From: Prevotellaceae bacterium
GTDB lineage: Bacteria > Bacteroidota > Bacteroidia > Bacteroidales > UBA932
Assembly: GCA_031259655.1 (NCBI GenBank)
Contig: JAIRLF010000031.1
Location: forward strand, 1-5,923
Length of the DNA: 5,923 nucleotides
Direction: 5' to 3'
How positions within the stretch are numbered: the first letter of the stretch is position 1; the number at the start of each line of letters is the position of its first letter. Positions 1 through 5,589 of the stretch are shown here, in pieces. Both the position numbers and the translations under genes were made by a program. The notes under the pieces are model-generated. The model worked only from the letters and a program-made list of their open reading frames with translations. It ran no database searches and was not told the origin of the DNA.

Positions 1-58
1 GGAATTTTGTCGTACACCCATTTCTATGCTTTATCATACGCAATATTAAAATTATTTA

Positions 59-66
59 TAATTTTG
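59..66 (+). promoter_or_regulatory. candidate -7 box of the glnS promoter
   Basis: TAATTTTG fits the Bacteroidetes primary-sigma -7 consensus TAnnTTTG and lies about 83 nt upstream of the glnS ATG, which would give a 5' leader of roughly 75 nt. No clear TTG/TTTG -33 element is seen at the expected distance, so only the -7 half is supported. The same octamer occurs upstream of plsY. The leader that follows is A/T-rich, with only a weak 5-bp stem (TTATC at 77-81 with GATAA at 88-92) and no Shine-Dalgarno. I see no gene in 1-149. Confidence 0.4.
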
Positions 67-149
67 CAGTCCGATATTATCTTCTTCGATAAGGTTTTTC
101 ATTAGATAAGAGGGCGATAATATAGTAATAAATAATGAATTAAAAGAAT

Positions 150-1808
150 ATGTCAGAAGAGAATAAAGCATTAAATTTTATCGAGGAGATAGTTGAGCAT
201 GACCTGAATGAGGGAAAATATGATTCCGTTTTAACACGTTTTCCGCCGGAACCGAACGGATATTTGCATATCGGACACGCGAAATCTATCTGTCTCAATT
301 TCGGACTTGCATTGAAATACGGCGGTAAGACCAACCTGCGGTTCGACGACACCAATCCTGTCAAAGAAGATGTTGAATATGTTGATTCTATCAAAGAAGA
401 CATTCAATGGTTAGGATTCAAATGGGTTGCAGAATATTATGCGTCCGACTATTTCGAACAACTTTACGTTTGGGCGCAAGACTTGATACGCAAAGGTTTG
501 GCTTATGTCGATGAACAAAATCAGGAGGATATACGCATCAATCGGGGGACAATCACTCAACCCGGCGTAAACAGTCCGTTTCGCGACCGTCCTGTGAGCG
601 AAAACCTTGATTTATTTGAACGTATGCGTGCCAGAGAATTTAAGGACGGCGAAAAAGTCCTGCGTGCAAAAATCGATATGGCGCACCCGAACATGATGAT
701 GCGCGACCCGATTATGTACAGAATAATACATGCAAATCACCATCGCACAGGCGACAAATGGTGCATCTATCCTATGTACGATTACGCTCACGGACAATCG
801 GATTCTTACGAGCATATCACACATTCCATCTGCACTTTGGAGTTCGATATTCACCGTCCGCTCTACGACTGGTTTATCGAAAAGCTCGAAATATTCCCCT
901 CGCGCCAATACGAATTTGCACGACTGAATCTTACATACACAGTCATGAGCAAACGTAAACTGTTGGAACTGGTTAAAAACAACATTGTTTCCGGTTGGGA
1001 CGACCCGCGAATGCCGACTATCTGCGGGTTGAGGCGTAGAGGTTACACTCCCGAAAGCATCCGCAATTTTGCCGAAAAAGTGGGTGTTGCGAAACGTCAG
1101 AACACAATAGAACTTTCGCTTTTGGAAAATTGTGTGCGCGAAGACTTAAACAAACGCGCCGAACGCCGATTTACCGTGCTTGACCCGTTGAAAATCGTGA
1201 TTATCAATTATCCCGAATCGCAAACCGAAATACTGCACGCAATCAATAACCCCGAAAATCCCGAAGCCGGAACGCGCGAAATCACTTTTGGACGCGAATT
1301 ATACATCGAAAAGAATGATTTTATGGAAGCGCCGCCAAAAAAATATTTCCGTTTAGCTCCCGGATGCGAAGTCCGTCTGAAATACGCATATATCATCAAA
1401 TGCGAAGAAGTCGTAAAGAACGACAAGGGCGAAATTGTAGAGTTGCGGTGTACCTACGACCCCGAAACTAAAAGCGGTAACAACAGCGCGAGACAAGTAA
1501 AAGGAACGATACACTGGGTTAATATCAACGAAGCTGTGCCGGTGGAAGTCCGTTTATACGACAGATTGTTTACAGAAAGTCACATGGACCTTCTTCCTGA
1601 AGACAAGTCTTATACGGATTATCTCAATCCCGAATCGCTGACTGCAATAACCGCTTTTGCCGAAACTTCGTTGAAAAACATCAACGAGTGCGTACAGTTC
1701 GAACGTATCGGATATTTTTATCCCGATTACGATTCTGTCCCTGACAAACTGATATTTAACCGTACCGTTACGCTCAAAGATTCGTGGATAAAACAAAATA
1801 AACAATGA
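150..1808 (+). CDS. glnS: glutaminyl-tRNA synthetase (GlnRS)
   Basis: Cytosolic class I aminoacyl-tRNA synthetase that joins glutamine to tRNA-Gln using ATP. The 552 residues match the usual bacterial length (about 554 in E. coli). The Rossmann-fold catalytic domain starts with PPEPNGYLHIGHAKS, with HIGH at residues 40-43; FDDTNP (65-70) and YDYAHGQSD (210-218) follow in the amino-acid-binding region. The KMSKS-type loop is VMSKRKL (265-271), the GlnRS form. PEPNG and MSKRK separate it from GluRS, which usually has PSPTG. The beta-barrel anticodon-binding region occupies roughly 340-552. The ATG at 150 has an A-rich upstream and no Shine-Dalgarno, as is normal in Bacteroidetes; the residues before the HIGH motif have the expected length for this start. 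It is the first gene of the cluster and its stop overlaps the mazG start. The gene looks intact. A cell encoding GlnRS charges tRNA-Gln directly and need not rely on the transamidation route for it. Confidence 0.97.
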   Translation: MSEENKALNFIEEIVEHDLNEGKYDSVLTRFPPEPNGYLHIGHAKSICLNFGLALKYGGKTNLRFDDTNPVKEDVEYVDSIKEDIQWLGFKWVAEYYASDYFEQLYVWAQDLIRKGLAYVDEQNQEDIRINRGTITQPGVNSPFRDRPVSENLDLFERMRAREFKDGEKVLRAKIDMAHPNMMMRDPIMYRIIHANHHRTGDKWCIYPMYDYAHGQSDSYEHITHSICTLEFDIHRPLYDWFIEKLEIFPSRQYEFARLNLTYTVMSKRKLLELVKNNIVSGWDDPRMPTICGLRRRGYTPESIRNFAEKVGVAKRQNTIELSLLENCVREDLNKRAERRFTVLDPLKIVIINYPESQTEILHAINNPENPEAGTREITFGRELYIEKNDFMEAPPKKYFRLAPGCEVRLKYAYIIKCEEVVKNDKGEIVELRCTYDPETKSGNNSARQVKGTIHWVNINEAVPVEVRLYDRLFTESHMDLLPEDKSYTDYLNPESLTAITAFAETSLKNINECVQFERIGYFYPDYDSVPDKLIFNRTVTLKDSWIKQNKQ

Positions 1809-2593
1809 TGGACAACAAAAAACATTTGCCGGCTTTCGAAAGACTGTTGGATATTCTCGACGAATTGCGCGAAAAATGCCCATGGGACAGGGAACAAACG
1901 ATAGACTCGCTGCGAACTCTTTCGATTGAAGAAACTTACGAACTTTCGGACGCTGTCGTTCGAGGCGATTTCAATGATATCAAAAAGGAACTCGGCGACT
2001 TGTTGCTGCATATTGTGTTTTATGCGAAAATAGCCCGCGAACAGGAGAAATTCGACATCTCGGACGTTATCAACGCTCTATGCGACAAACTTATTTACCG
2101 GCATCCGCATGTGTTCGGCGAAGTGAAAGCCGACACTTCCGACGAAGTAACTAAAAATTGGGAGCAATTGAAAATCAAAGAAAAAGACGGAAACAAAACC
2201 GTTCTTTCCGGCGTGCCCGTTTCCTTGCCCGCACTTATCAAAGCCGAACGAATACAGGACAAAGCCGCCGCCGTAGGTTTCGATTGGGAGCAAAAAGAAC
2301 AGGTATGGGATAAATTCGAGGAAGAAAAACAGGAATTATTACACGAAATCAACGAAATGGATAAGGATAAAACAGAAGCCGAATTTGGCGATTTGTTGTT
2401 TTCAATTGTCAACGCCGCACGACTTTACGGAGTTAACCCCGAAACGGCTTTGGAACGTACAAACCGTAAATTTATCGACCGTTTCACTTATCTCGAAAAC
2501 AAAACTATCCGGCAGGGACGTTCATTGAAATCTATGACTTTGGACGAGATGAACGAAATCTGGGAGGAAGCAAAATTTTCTTTACGTAACTGA
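1805..2593 (+). CDS. mazG: nucleoside triphosphate pyrophosphohydrolase MazG
   Basis: All-alpha NTP pyrophosphohydrolase that converts NTPs/dNTPs to NMPs plus pyrophosphate, a nucleotide-pool housecleaning role; in E. coli it also lowers ppGpp and limits MazF-linked death. At 262 residues it matches the two-domain E. coli form (263). The N-terminal domain has the signature CPWDREQT (25-32) followed by metal-binding EExxE (E42, E43, E46) and ExxD (E62, D65). The C-terminal domain repeats this as EExxE (E173, E174, E177) and ExxD (E193, D196), so both halves keep acidic metal ligands. The start overlaps the glnS stop by 4 bp (ATGA), typical of translational coupling; a second ATG directly follows at 1808, so the first residue is uncertain by one. 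The next gene begins 4 nt after the stop. No mazEF toxin-antitoxin pair is visible, so the cellular role here is best read as general nucleotide sanitation. Confidence 0.96.
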   Translation: MMDNKKHLPAFERLLDILDELREKCPWDREQTIDSLRTLSIEETYELSDAVVRGDFNDIKKELGDLLLHIVFYAKIAREQEKFDISDVINALCDKLIYRHPHVFGEVKADTSDEVTKNWEQLKIKEKDGNKTVLSGVPVSLPALIKAERIQDKAAAVGFDWEQKEQVWDKFEEEKQELLHEINEMDKDKTEAEFGDLLFSIVNAARLYGVNPETALERTNRKFIDRFTYLENKTIRQGRSLKSMTLDEMNEIWEEAKFSLRN

Positions 2594-2597
2594 CTGT

Positions 2598-3095
2598 ATG
2601 AATGGAGAAAAAAAATTGTATCAATTGCTCGACGAACTGAATATAAGGTTCGAATATCTGGAACATCCGCCTGCACCGACTATCGAAATCGCTAAACAAT
2701 ACTGGGCGGGACACGATGCTAAACATTGCAAAAATCTGTTCTTTCGCAATCACAAGGGCAATCAACATTATCTTGTTATTCTTGACTGCGAATGTAATAT
2801 GGATATTCATCGAATCGAAAAACAATTGAAACAGGGTAAGTTGAGTTTCGCTTCCGAACAACGGATGATGAAATATCTCGGCGTAAGGCCCGGCTCGGTA
2901 ACGCCTTTCGGGTTGATTCACGATGACGAACATCATGTGCGTGTTTTTCTGGATAAAAACCTCGAAAACGCCGAACGGCTGAGTTTTCACCCATGTGTCA
3001 ACACTGCCTCGATTACCGTTTCGAAAGATGATTTCCTCCGATTTATGAACTATATCCAAAACCGCTTCGATTGGATTGATATAACTGAAAAATGA
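2598..3095 (+). CDS. YbaK/ProXp-family trans-editing aminoacyl-tRNA deacylase, probably ProXp-ala type
   Basis: Free-standing homologue of the prolyl-tRNA synthetase editing (INS) domain. This family hydrolyses mischarged tRNA in trans; the ProXp-ala/PrdX branch clears Ala-tRNA-Pro. The 165 residues span one complete domain. Visible signatures are the catalytic-site Lys45 in KNLFFRN (45-51), GVRPGSVTPFGL (94-105) and FHPCVNTASI (130-139); the KNLF, PGxVxPFGL and HPxxNTA pattern is characteristic of ProXp-ala/PrdX rather than of Cys-tRNA-Pro-specific YbaK. Substrate specificity is inferred from these motifs and is not certain. The ATG at 2598 is 4 nt after the mazG stop, and another ATG-containing context just downstream (GAATGG) is out of frame. 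Being third in a glnS-led cluster fits a role in translation fidelity. The stop codon (3093-3095) lies just before the candidate plsY promoter box. Confidence 0.88.
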   Translation: MNGEKKLYQLLDELNIRFEYLEHPPAPTIEIAKQYWAGHDAKHCKNLFFRNHKGNQHYLVILDCECNMDIHRIEKQLKQGKLSFASEQRMMKYLGVRPGSVTPFGLIHDDEHHVRVFLDKNLENAERLSFHPCVNTASITVSKDDFLRFMNYIQNRFDWIDITEK

Positions 3096-3104
3096 TTAAT
3101 TTTG
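3076..3104 (+). promoter_or_regulatory. candidate plsY promoter (TTG...TAATTTTG)
   Basis: TAATTTTG at 3097-3104 matches TAnnTTTG exactly, with a TTG at 3076-3078 upstream (18-nt spacing) and another at 3071-3073 (23-nt spacing) as possible -33 elements. The -7 box sits in the 32-nt gap between the deacylase and plsY genes, which would give a leader of only about 15-20 nt before the plsY ATG at 3128. It suggests plsY can be transcribed apart from the upstream genes, although read-through from them is also likely. Confidence 0.4.
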
Positions 3105-3127
3105 CTGCAACAAATTTGTGAATTAGA

Positions 3128-3778
3128 ATGGACAAAGTTGTGTATTTTATAGGATTAGCTACGGCCTATTTGTTAGGGTCGATTTCGAGTGCGGTGTGGA
3201 TTGCGCGTACTCGACATGGAATTAATATCCGCGAACATGGAAGCGGTAATGCGGGCGCAACAAATATCCTGCGGGTCTTAGGACCTAAAGCTGCATTACC
3301 CGTTTTCGCTTTCGATTTTTTGAAGGGATTGATAGCGGTGCAGTTTATACGGTTCACGGCTCTCGACTACATGGTCAATCCCGAACTGTATACGGGTTAC
3401 GAAATTGCGCTTGGAATTTGCGCCGTTATCGGTCATATTTTCCCCGTATTCGCATCGTTTAAGGGCGGAAAAGGCGTTGCCACAGTCGCCGGCGTATTGG
3501 TTGCGATATCTCCGTATCCGATGTTGATGGCGCTTGCCGTGTTTCTCGTGACTTTCCTGATAACACGCTATGTGTCGCTGAGTTCTATTATGGCGGCGCT
3601 CATGTTTCCGATATTTGTGATATTCCTGTTTGGTATGACGTTAAAAATGGCAAGCATTACGCTGCAATGTTTCAGCATCATCGCTTCGACGATGATAATC
3701 ATTACTCATCGAAAAAATATAAAACGCCTCCGAAATGGTACGGAAAATAAAATATCGTTCAAAAAAACTAAAAACTAA
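3128..3778 (+). CDS. plsY: glycerol-3-phosphate acyltransferase PlsY (acyl-phosphate dependent)
   Basis: Integral inner-membrane enzyme that moves the acyl group from acyl-phosphate (made by PlsX) to glycerol-3-phosphate, giving lysophosphatidic acid, the first step of phospholipid synthesis. All three PlsY signatures are present: GSGNAGATNILR (38-49), GHIFPVFASFKGGKGVAT (102-119), and HRKNIKRLRNGTEN (194-207). Hydrophobic segments lie near residues 3-25, 55-75, 92-110, 126-146, 150-170 and 175-193, fitting a multi-pass protein. The length of 216 is normal for the family. The ATG at 3128 gives a start directly before the first membrane segment. The last residues (KKTKN) and the TAA stop are encoded inside an AAAAACT tandem repeat, so the tail has probably been reshaped by the repeat; it lies beyond motif 3 and should not affect catalysis. 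plsX is not in this window. Confidence 0.96.
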   Translation: MDKVVYFIGLATAYLLGSISSAVWIARTRHGINIREHGSGNAGATNILRVLGPKAALPVFAFDFLKGLIAVQFIRFTALDYMVNPELYTGYEIALGICAVIGHIFPVFASFKGGKGVATVAGVLVAISPYPMLMALAVFLVTFLITRYVSLSSIMAALMFPIFVIFLFGMTLKMASITLQCFSIIASTMIIITHRKNIKRLRNGTENKISFKKTKN

Positions 3779-3794
3779 AAACTAAAAACTAAAA
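3763..3794. repeat. AAAAACT heptamer tandem array
   Basis: Four perfect copies of the 7-bp unit AAAAACT (3763-3769, 3770-3776, 3777-3783, 3784-3790) plus a partial AAAA, preceded by extra A residues. The second copy contains the start of the plsY stop codon (TAA at 3776-3778). Because 7 is not a multiple of 3, a few units place TAA in all three frames, so the array ends translation whichever frame enters it. Confidence 0.9.
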
Positions 3795-3831
3795 GTTTGG
3801 CTGACGCATGCTTATAATGACGCTTTCCGGA

Positions 3832-3865
3832 GCAGAATTTACAGAATTTTAGAATGGAACAGAAT
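3832..3865. repeat. degenerate ~9-bp AGAAT tandem repeat
   Basis: AGAAT cores recur as CAGAAT at 3833 and 3842, TAGAAT at 3850 and CAGAAT at 3860, spaced 9, 8 and 10 bp apart. The intervening bases are mostly T and A. The array is short and imperfect, so it may be the eroded remains of a longer one. Confidence 0.45.
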
Positions 3866-3890
3866 GACTTATATTAACAAGCGGTTTTAA

Positions 3891-3905
3891 ACGGTCTGCG
3901 ACCGT
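3891..3905. repeat. 6-bp perfect inverted repeat (hairpin)
   Basis: ACGGTC (3891-3896) and GACCGT (3900-3905) are exact reverse complements around the 3-nt loop TGC. The right arm abuts the GTCGATTTGTAG lead of the palindromic element. There is no T-run after it on either strand, so it is not a standard intrinsic terminator. Confidence 0.5.
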
Positions 3906-4051
3906 CGATTTGTAGAGACGCAATATATTGCGTCTCCACGGCGTCTCCACGGCGTCCTCTGCGCCGGACAACGCTGTGGATGGCGTCGATTTGTAGAGAC
4001 GCAATATTTTGCGTCTCCACGTATTGCGTCTCCGCATATTGCGTCTCCGCA
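3904..4051. repeat. GAGACGC palindromic repeat element, two long copies plus half-units
   Basis: Two copies, 81 bp apart, share the lead GTCGATTTGTA followed by a palindrome. Copy A (3915-3936) is a perfect 22-bp palindrome with arms GAGACGCAATA and TATTGCGTCTC. Copy B (3996-4017) has the same arms with one mismatch (TTTTGCGTCTC). The right arm is then repeated: after copy B, a 15-bp unit of the form TATTGCGTCTCCGCA occurs three times in tandem (4007-4021, 4022-4036, 4037-4051), and GGCGTCTCCAC-like partial units follow copy A. Palindromes of the GTAGAGACGC type are, from memory, scattered in Bacteroidetes and cyanobacterial intergenic DNA, consistent with a REP-like or MITE-like dispersed element. 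No transposase is encoded here. Confidence 0.8.
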
Positions 4052-4161
4052 TTTAATTTCAAATCCTTATTAATAATATTTATTAACATAATCCTGTTTC
4101 TTACTTTTCTTTTTCCTTTTAATTCATTAATTTATTAATTCATAAATGTGCGTCACAAATA

Positions 4162-4600
4162 ATACCAACCACCAGCCACCGACCTCCAATCCCCAACCAT
4201 TTACAAAACATGAAATGCATTAAATAACCACAAAATAATACCAGCCACCAACCACCGACCACCACCACTTATCACATTATCAAACTATCAATTGTATTAA
4301 GAATTAACAGCAATTTATACCAACCATCCACCCCCGACCACCAACCACAGACAAAATGCTCAAATTTATACCAACCGCCTTCCCCGACCACCAACCAAGT
4401 ATTTAATATGGATTAATAGAATACCAATTTATACCAACCACCTCCTCCGACCACCAACCACTTACAACATGTGAATTATGCCAACCATCCTCCACCGACC
4501 CCCAACCACTTATACCATATAAAATAAAAATGTATTAATAAAAAACCGCTTACAACATGTGAATTACACCAACCACCAAATAACCCCAACCACCACCAAG
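4162..4600. repeat. C-rich degenerate block array (ATACCAACC...CCGACCACCAACC)
   Basis: Six to seven related blocks of about 32-38 bp begin with ATACCAACC-like sequence and contain a CCGACC core. They lie near 4162-4199, 4237-4270, 4316-4349, 4367-4399, 4429-4463 and 4478-4513, with a weaker one around 4566-4600. CCGACC cores start at 4179, 4255, 4334, 4384, 4447 and 4495 (spacings 76, 79, 50, 63, 48). The 13-mer CCGACCACCAACC is exact in three blocks (4334, 4384, 4447). Blocks are separated by A/T-rich linkers, two of which share the exact 18-mer starting CTTACAACATG (4461-4478 and 4549-4566). C/G asymmetry is extreme: the minus strand is G-rich throughout. No reading frame runs through it. 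Confidence 0.8.
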
Positions 4601-4756
4601 ATTGAAAATGAAGAGCGAAGGGCGACGCGCTGCGAATAACTGATTATAGCAGCTATCGCCAAATTGTTAATTCTTTAATTCACCGCCAAATTACCCCCAC
4701 TCGCCAACCGTATCACAACAGAATTAGTTTTTAACTGTAAATTTATCGGCATTAGA

Positions 4757-4801
4757 GCGGAGGTTGGGGCGGAGGTAAGGGCGGGGGCAAGCCCCGTCCC
4801 T
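4757..4801. repeat. G-rich 12-bp-period segment with GC hairpin
   Basis: GCGGAGGT occurs at 4757 and 4769 and a GCGGGGG variant at 4781, a 12-bp period. The last copy runs into a GC-rich inverted repeat: GGGG C (4784-4788) pairs with G CCCC (4791-4795), extended by GGG/CCC across a small internal mismatch, ending at 4801. It lies 24 nt beyond the stop of the minus-strand gene. There is no T-tract, so its use as a terminator is unproven; it could mark the 3' end of that transcript by stabilising it. Confidence 0.5.
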
Positions 4802-4824
4802 ACATCATACCCACACATCATCCA

Positions 4825-5511
4825 TTACGGAATGATAGCGCTGTAAATTTCGCTCCAAGGACCTTTTTCGCCGACGTTGTTTTCCCAACGGAGTGCGAAG
4901 TACAGCGTTTTACCGCGTTGCTCGCCGGTGAAGACGAGTTGCGCGGGCGTTTTCGTGTCGAACGAACTGTGAGTAAGTTGCGCCCAGTCCGTCGGCGGCG
5001 TGTCGAGCACAGCCGACACGATTTCGGCTCCTCGTACATGCTTTGGTTTCGCCGTACCTTTAGCGTTCTTAGTGCGGAAATTTATTCCTACGATTCCGGG
5101 TTTCGACGTATCCGTCGTTGCCTCGACGACATCTGTCGGCGGCGTCGGCGGCGTCTTCGCGCCGGTCGAATGTTTCGGCAAACCCATAGCGACCAAATCT
5201 TCGTCGGTCACGAGCGGGTTACCCTTAAGAAATCCGATGTACAGCTTCCTGTACAACGGCTTGAACTCGTTTTCTGCCGTAATAAAAGCGGCAGTTATAA
5301 CTTTAGTCCGTTCCGCCGGATTTTTCCAGTTATCGAAAGCGAGATTCAGAGCGTCGTGTTTCGGAATAAAATCGGTGTTGTACCAATTCAACGACGAACC
5401 TGTTATCCCGATTCTGTTAAGAACATCGGCGGTCAAATAATCGACTGTGTCATTTGCCTGATTGCACAGTCCTTCGTGGTTGCGAGGCAACCAATCTCCA
5501 TTAGAATTCAT
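4825..5511 (-). CDS. uncharacterised two-domain protein with C-terminal fibronectin-III-like region
   Basis: Function unknown. The 228 residues fall into three parts. Residues 1-112 are mainly helical and rich in aromatic and charged positions (WLPRNHEGL at 7-15, WYNTDFIPKH at 43-52, FDNWKNPAERT at 59-69, NPLVTDEDLVAMGLP at 98-112). Residues 117-135 are a Thr/Pro hinge (TPPTPPT). Residues 138-228 are beta-rich and end LYFALRWENNVGEKGPWSEI then YSAIIP, which resembles the last strands of an FN3-type fold. No signal peptide or membrane segment is seen, so it is probably cytosolic. The WLPRNHE start and GEKGPWSEI end match a hypothetical family I recall from Bacteroidales genomes. The ATG at 5511 puts the conserved WLPRNHE motif at residue 7; no Shine-Dalgarno is present. 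It converges on plsY, has no co-oriented neighbour in the window, and lies downstream of a minisatellite. Overlapping plus-strand frames are Arg/Cys-rich shadows. Confidence 0.85.
   Translation of the reverse strand: MNSNGDWLPRNHEGLCNQANDTVDYLTADVLNRIGITGSSLNWYNTDFIPKHDALNLAFDNWKNPAERTKVITAAFITAENEFKPLYRKLYIGFLKGNPLVTDEDLVAMGLPKHSTGAKTPPTPPTDVVEATTDTSKPGIVGINFRTKNAKGTAKPKHVRGAEIVSAVLDTPPTDWAQLTHSSFDTKTPAQLVFTGEQRGKTLYFALRWENNVGEKGPWSEIYSAIIP
5135..5155. repeat. GTCGGCGGC tandem duplication in the hinge of the minus-strand gene
   Basis: Two copies of the 9-bp unit GTCGGCGGC (5135-5143 and 5144-5152) plus a third GTC encode the TPPTPPT hinge on the minus strand. The unit is in frame, so gain or loss of copies would lengthen or shorten the linker between the two domains without a frameshift. 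Confidence 0.6.
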
Positions 5512-5524
5512 ACTAACATTAATT

Positions 5525-5557
5525 TAAAATTAAATAATACGTTTATTTGTTTATCAA
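5525..5557 (-). promoter_or_regulatory. weak candidate promoter for the uncharacterised gene
   Basis: On the minus strand TAATTTTA (5525-5532) differs from the TAnnTTTG -7 consensus only at the last base, with TTG (5555-5557) 22 nt upstream as a possible -33. The leader would be under 15 nt. The A/T richness of 5512-5580 makes chance matches likely, so this is a weak call. It places the promoter between the gene and the minisatellite. Confidence 0.2.
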
Positions 5558-5589
5558 TTACATAAATATTTGTTTTCAGTCGAAATGCC

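Larger units (their letters stand above)
3779..4824. other. gene-free, repeat-dense convergent intergenic region
   Basis: About 1 kb lies between the ends of plsY (plus) and the uncharacterised minus-strand gene. Neither strand holds an open frame with recognisable protein character; the short frames in 3849-4089 only read through palindromic repeats. Contents in order are the AAAAACT array, a degenerate AGAAT repeat (3832-3865), a hairpin (3891-3905), the GAGACGC palindromic element (3904-4051), A/T-rich sequence (about 4050-4160), the C-rich block array (4162-4600), unremarkable sequence (4601-4750), and a G-rich segment with a hairpin (4757-4801). No convincing hairpin-plus-T-tract terminator was found for either convergent gene. 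Confidence 0.8.

Noticed and set aside
2532..3059. Minus-strand 175-residue frame across the deacylase gene
   Set aside because: It is antisense to a gene with clear family motifs and has no recognisable features of its own.
3849..4089. Minus-strand Arg-rich or Glu/Thr-rich short frames in the palindrome region
   Set aside because: Their sequence is a direct translation of the GAGACGC repeat units, with no independent support for coding.
4162..4600. Possible CRISPR array in the regularly recurring C-rich blocks
   Set aside because: The repeats are degenerate, spacing varies from 48 to 79 bp, the linkers are A/T-rich and partly repeated themselves, and no cas gene is near.
4600..4670. Possible tRNA or small RNA around the GCGAAGGGCGACGCGCTGCG stretch
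   Set aside because: I could not fold it into a cloverleaf, and it lacks the T-arm and acceptor features of a tRNA.
4778..4801. Intrinsic (rho-independent) terminator
   Set aside because: The hairpin is GC-rich but no T-tract follows it on either strand, so only a hairpin/repeat is claimed.
4918..5565. Plus-strand 215-residue frame opposite the uncharacterised gene
   Set aside because: Composition is Arg/Cys/Ser-rich as expected for an antisense shadow; the minus-strand frame has conserved-looking Trp/Pro motifs and a clean start and stop.
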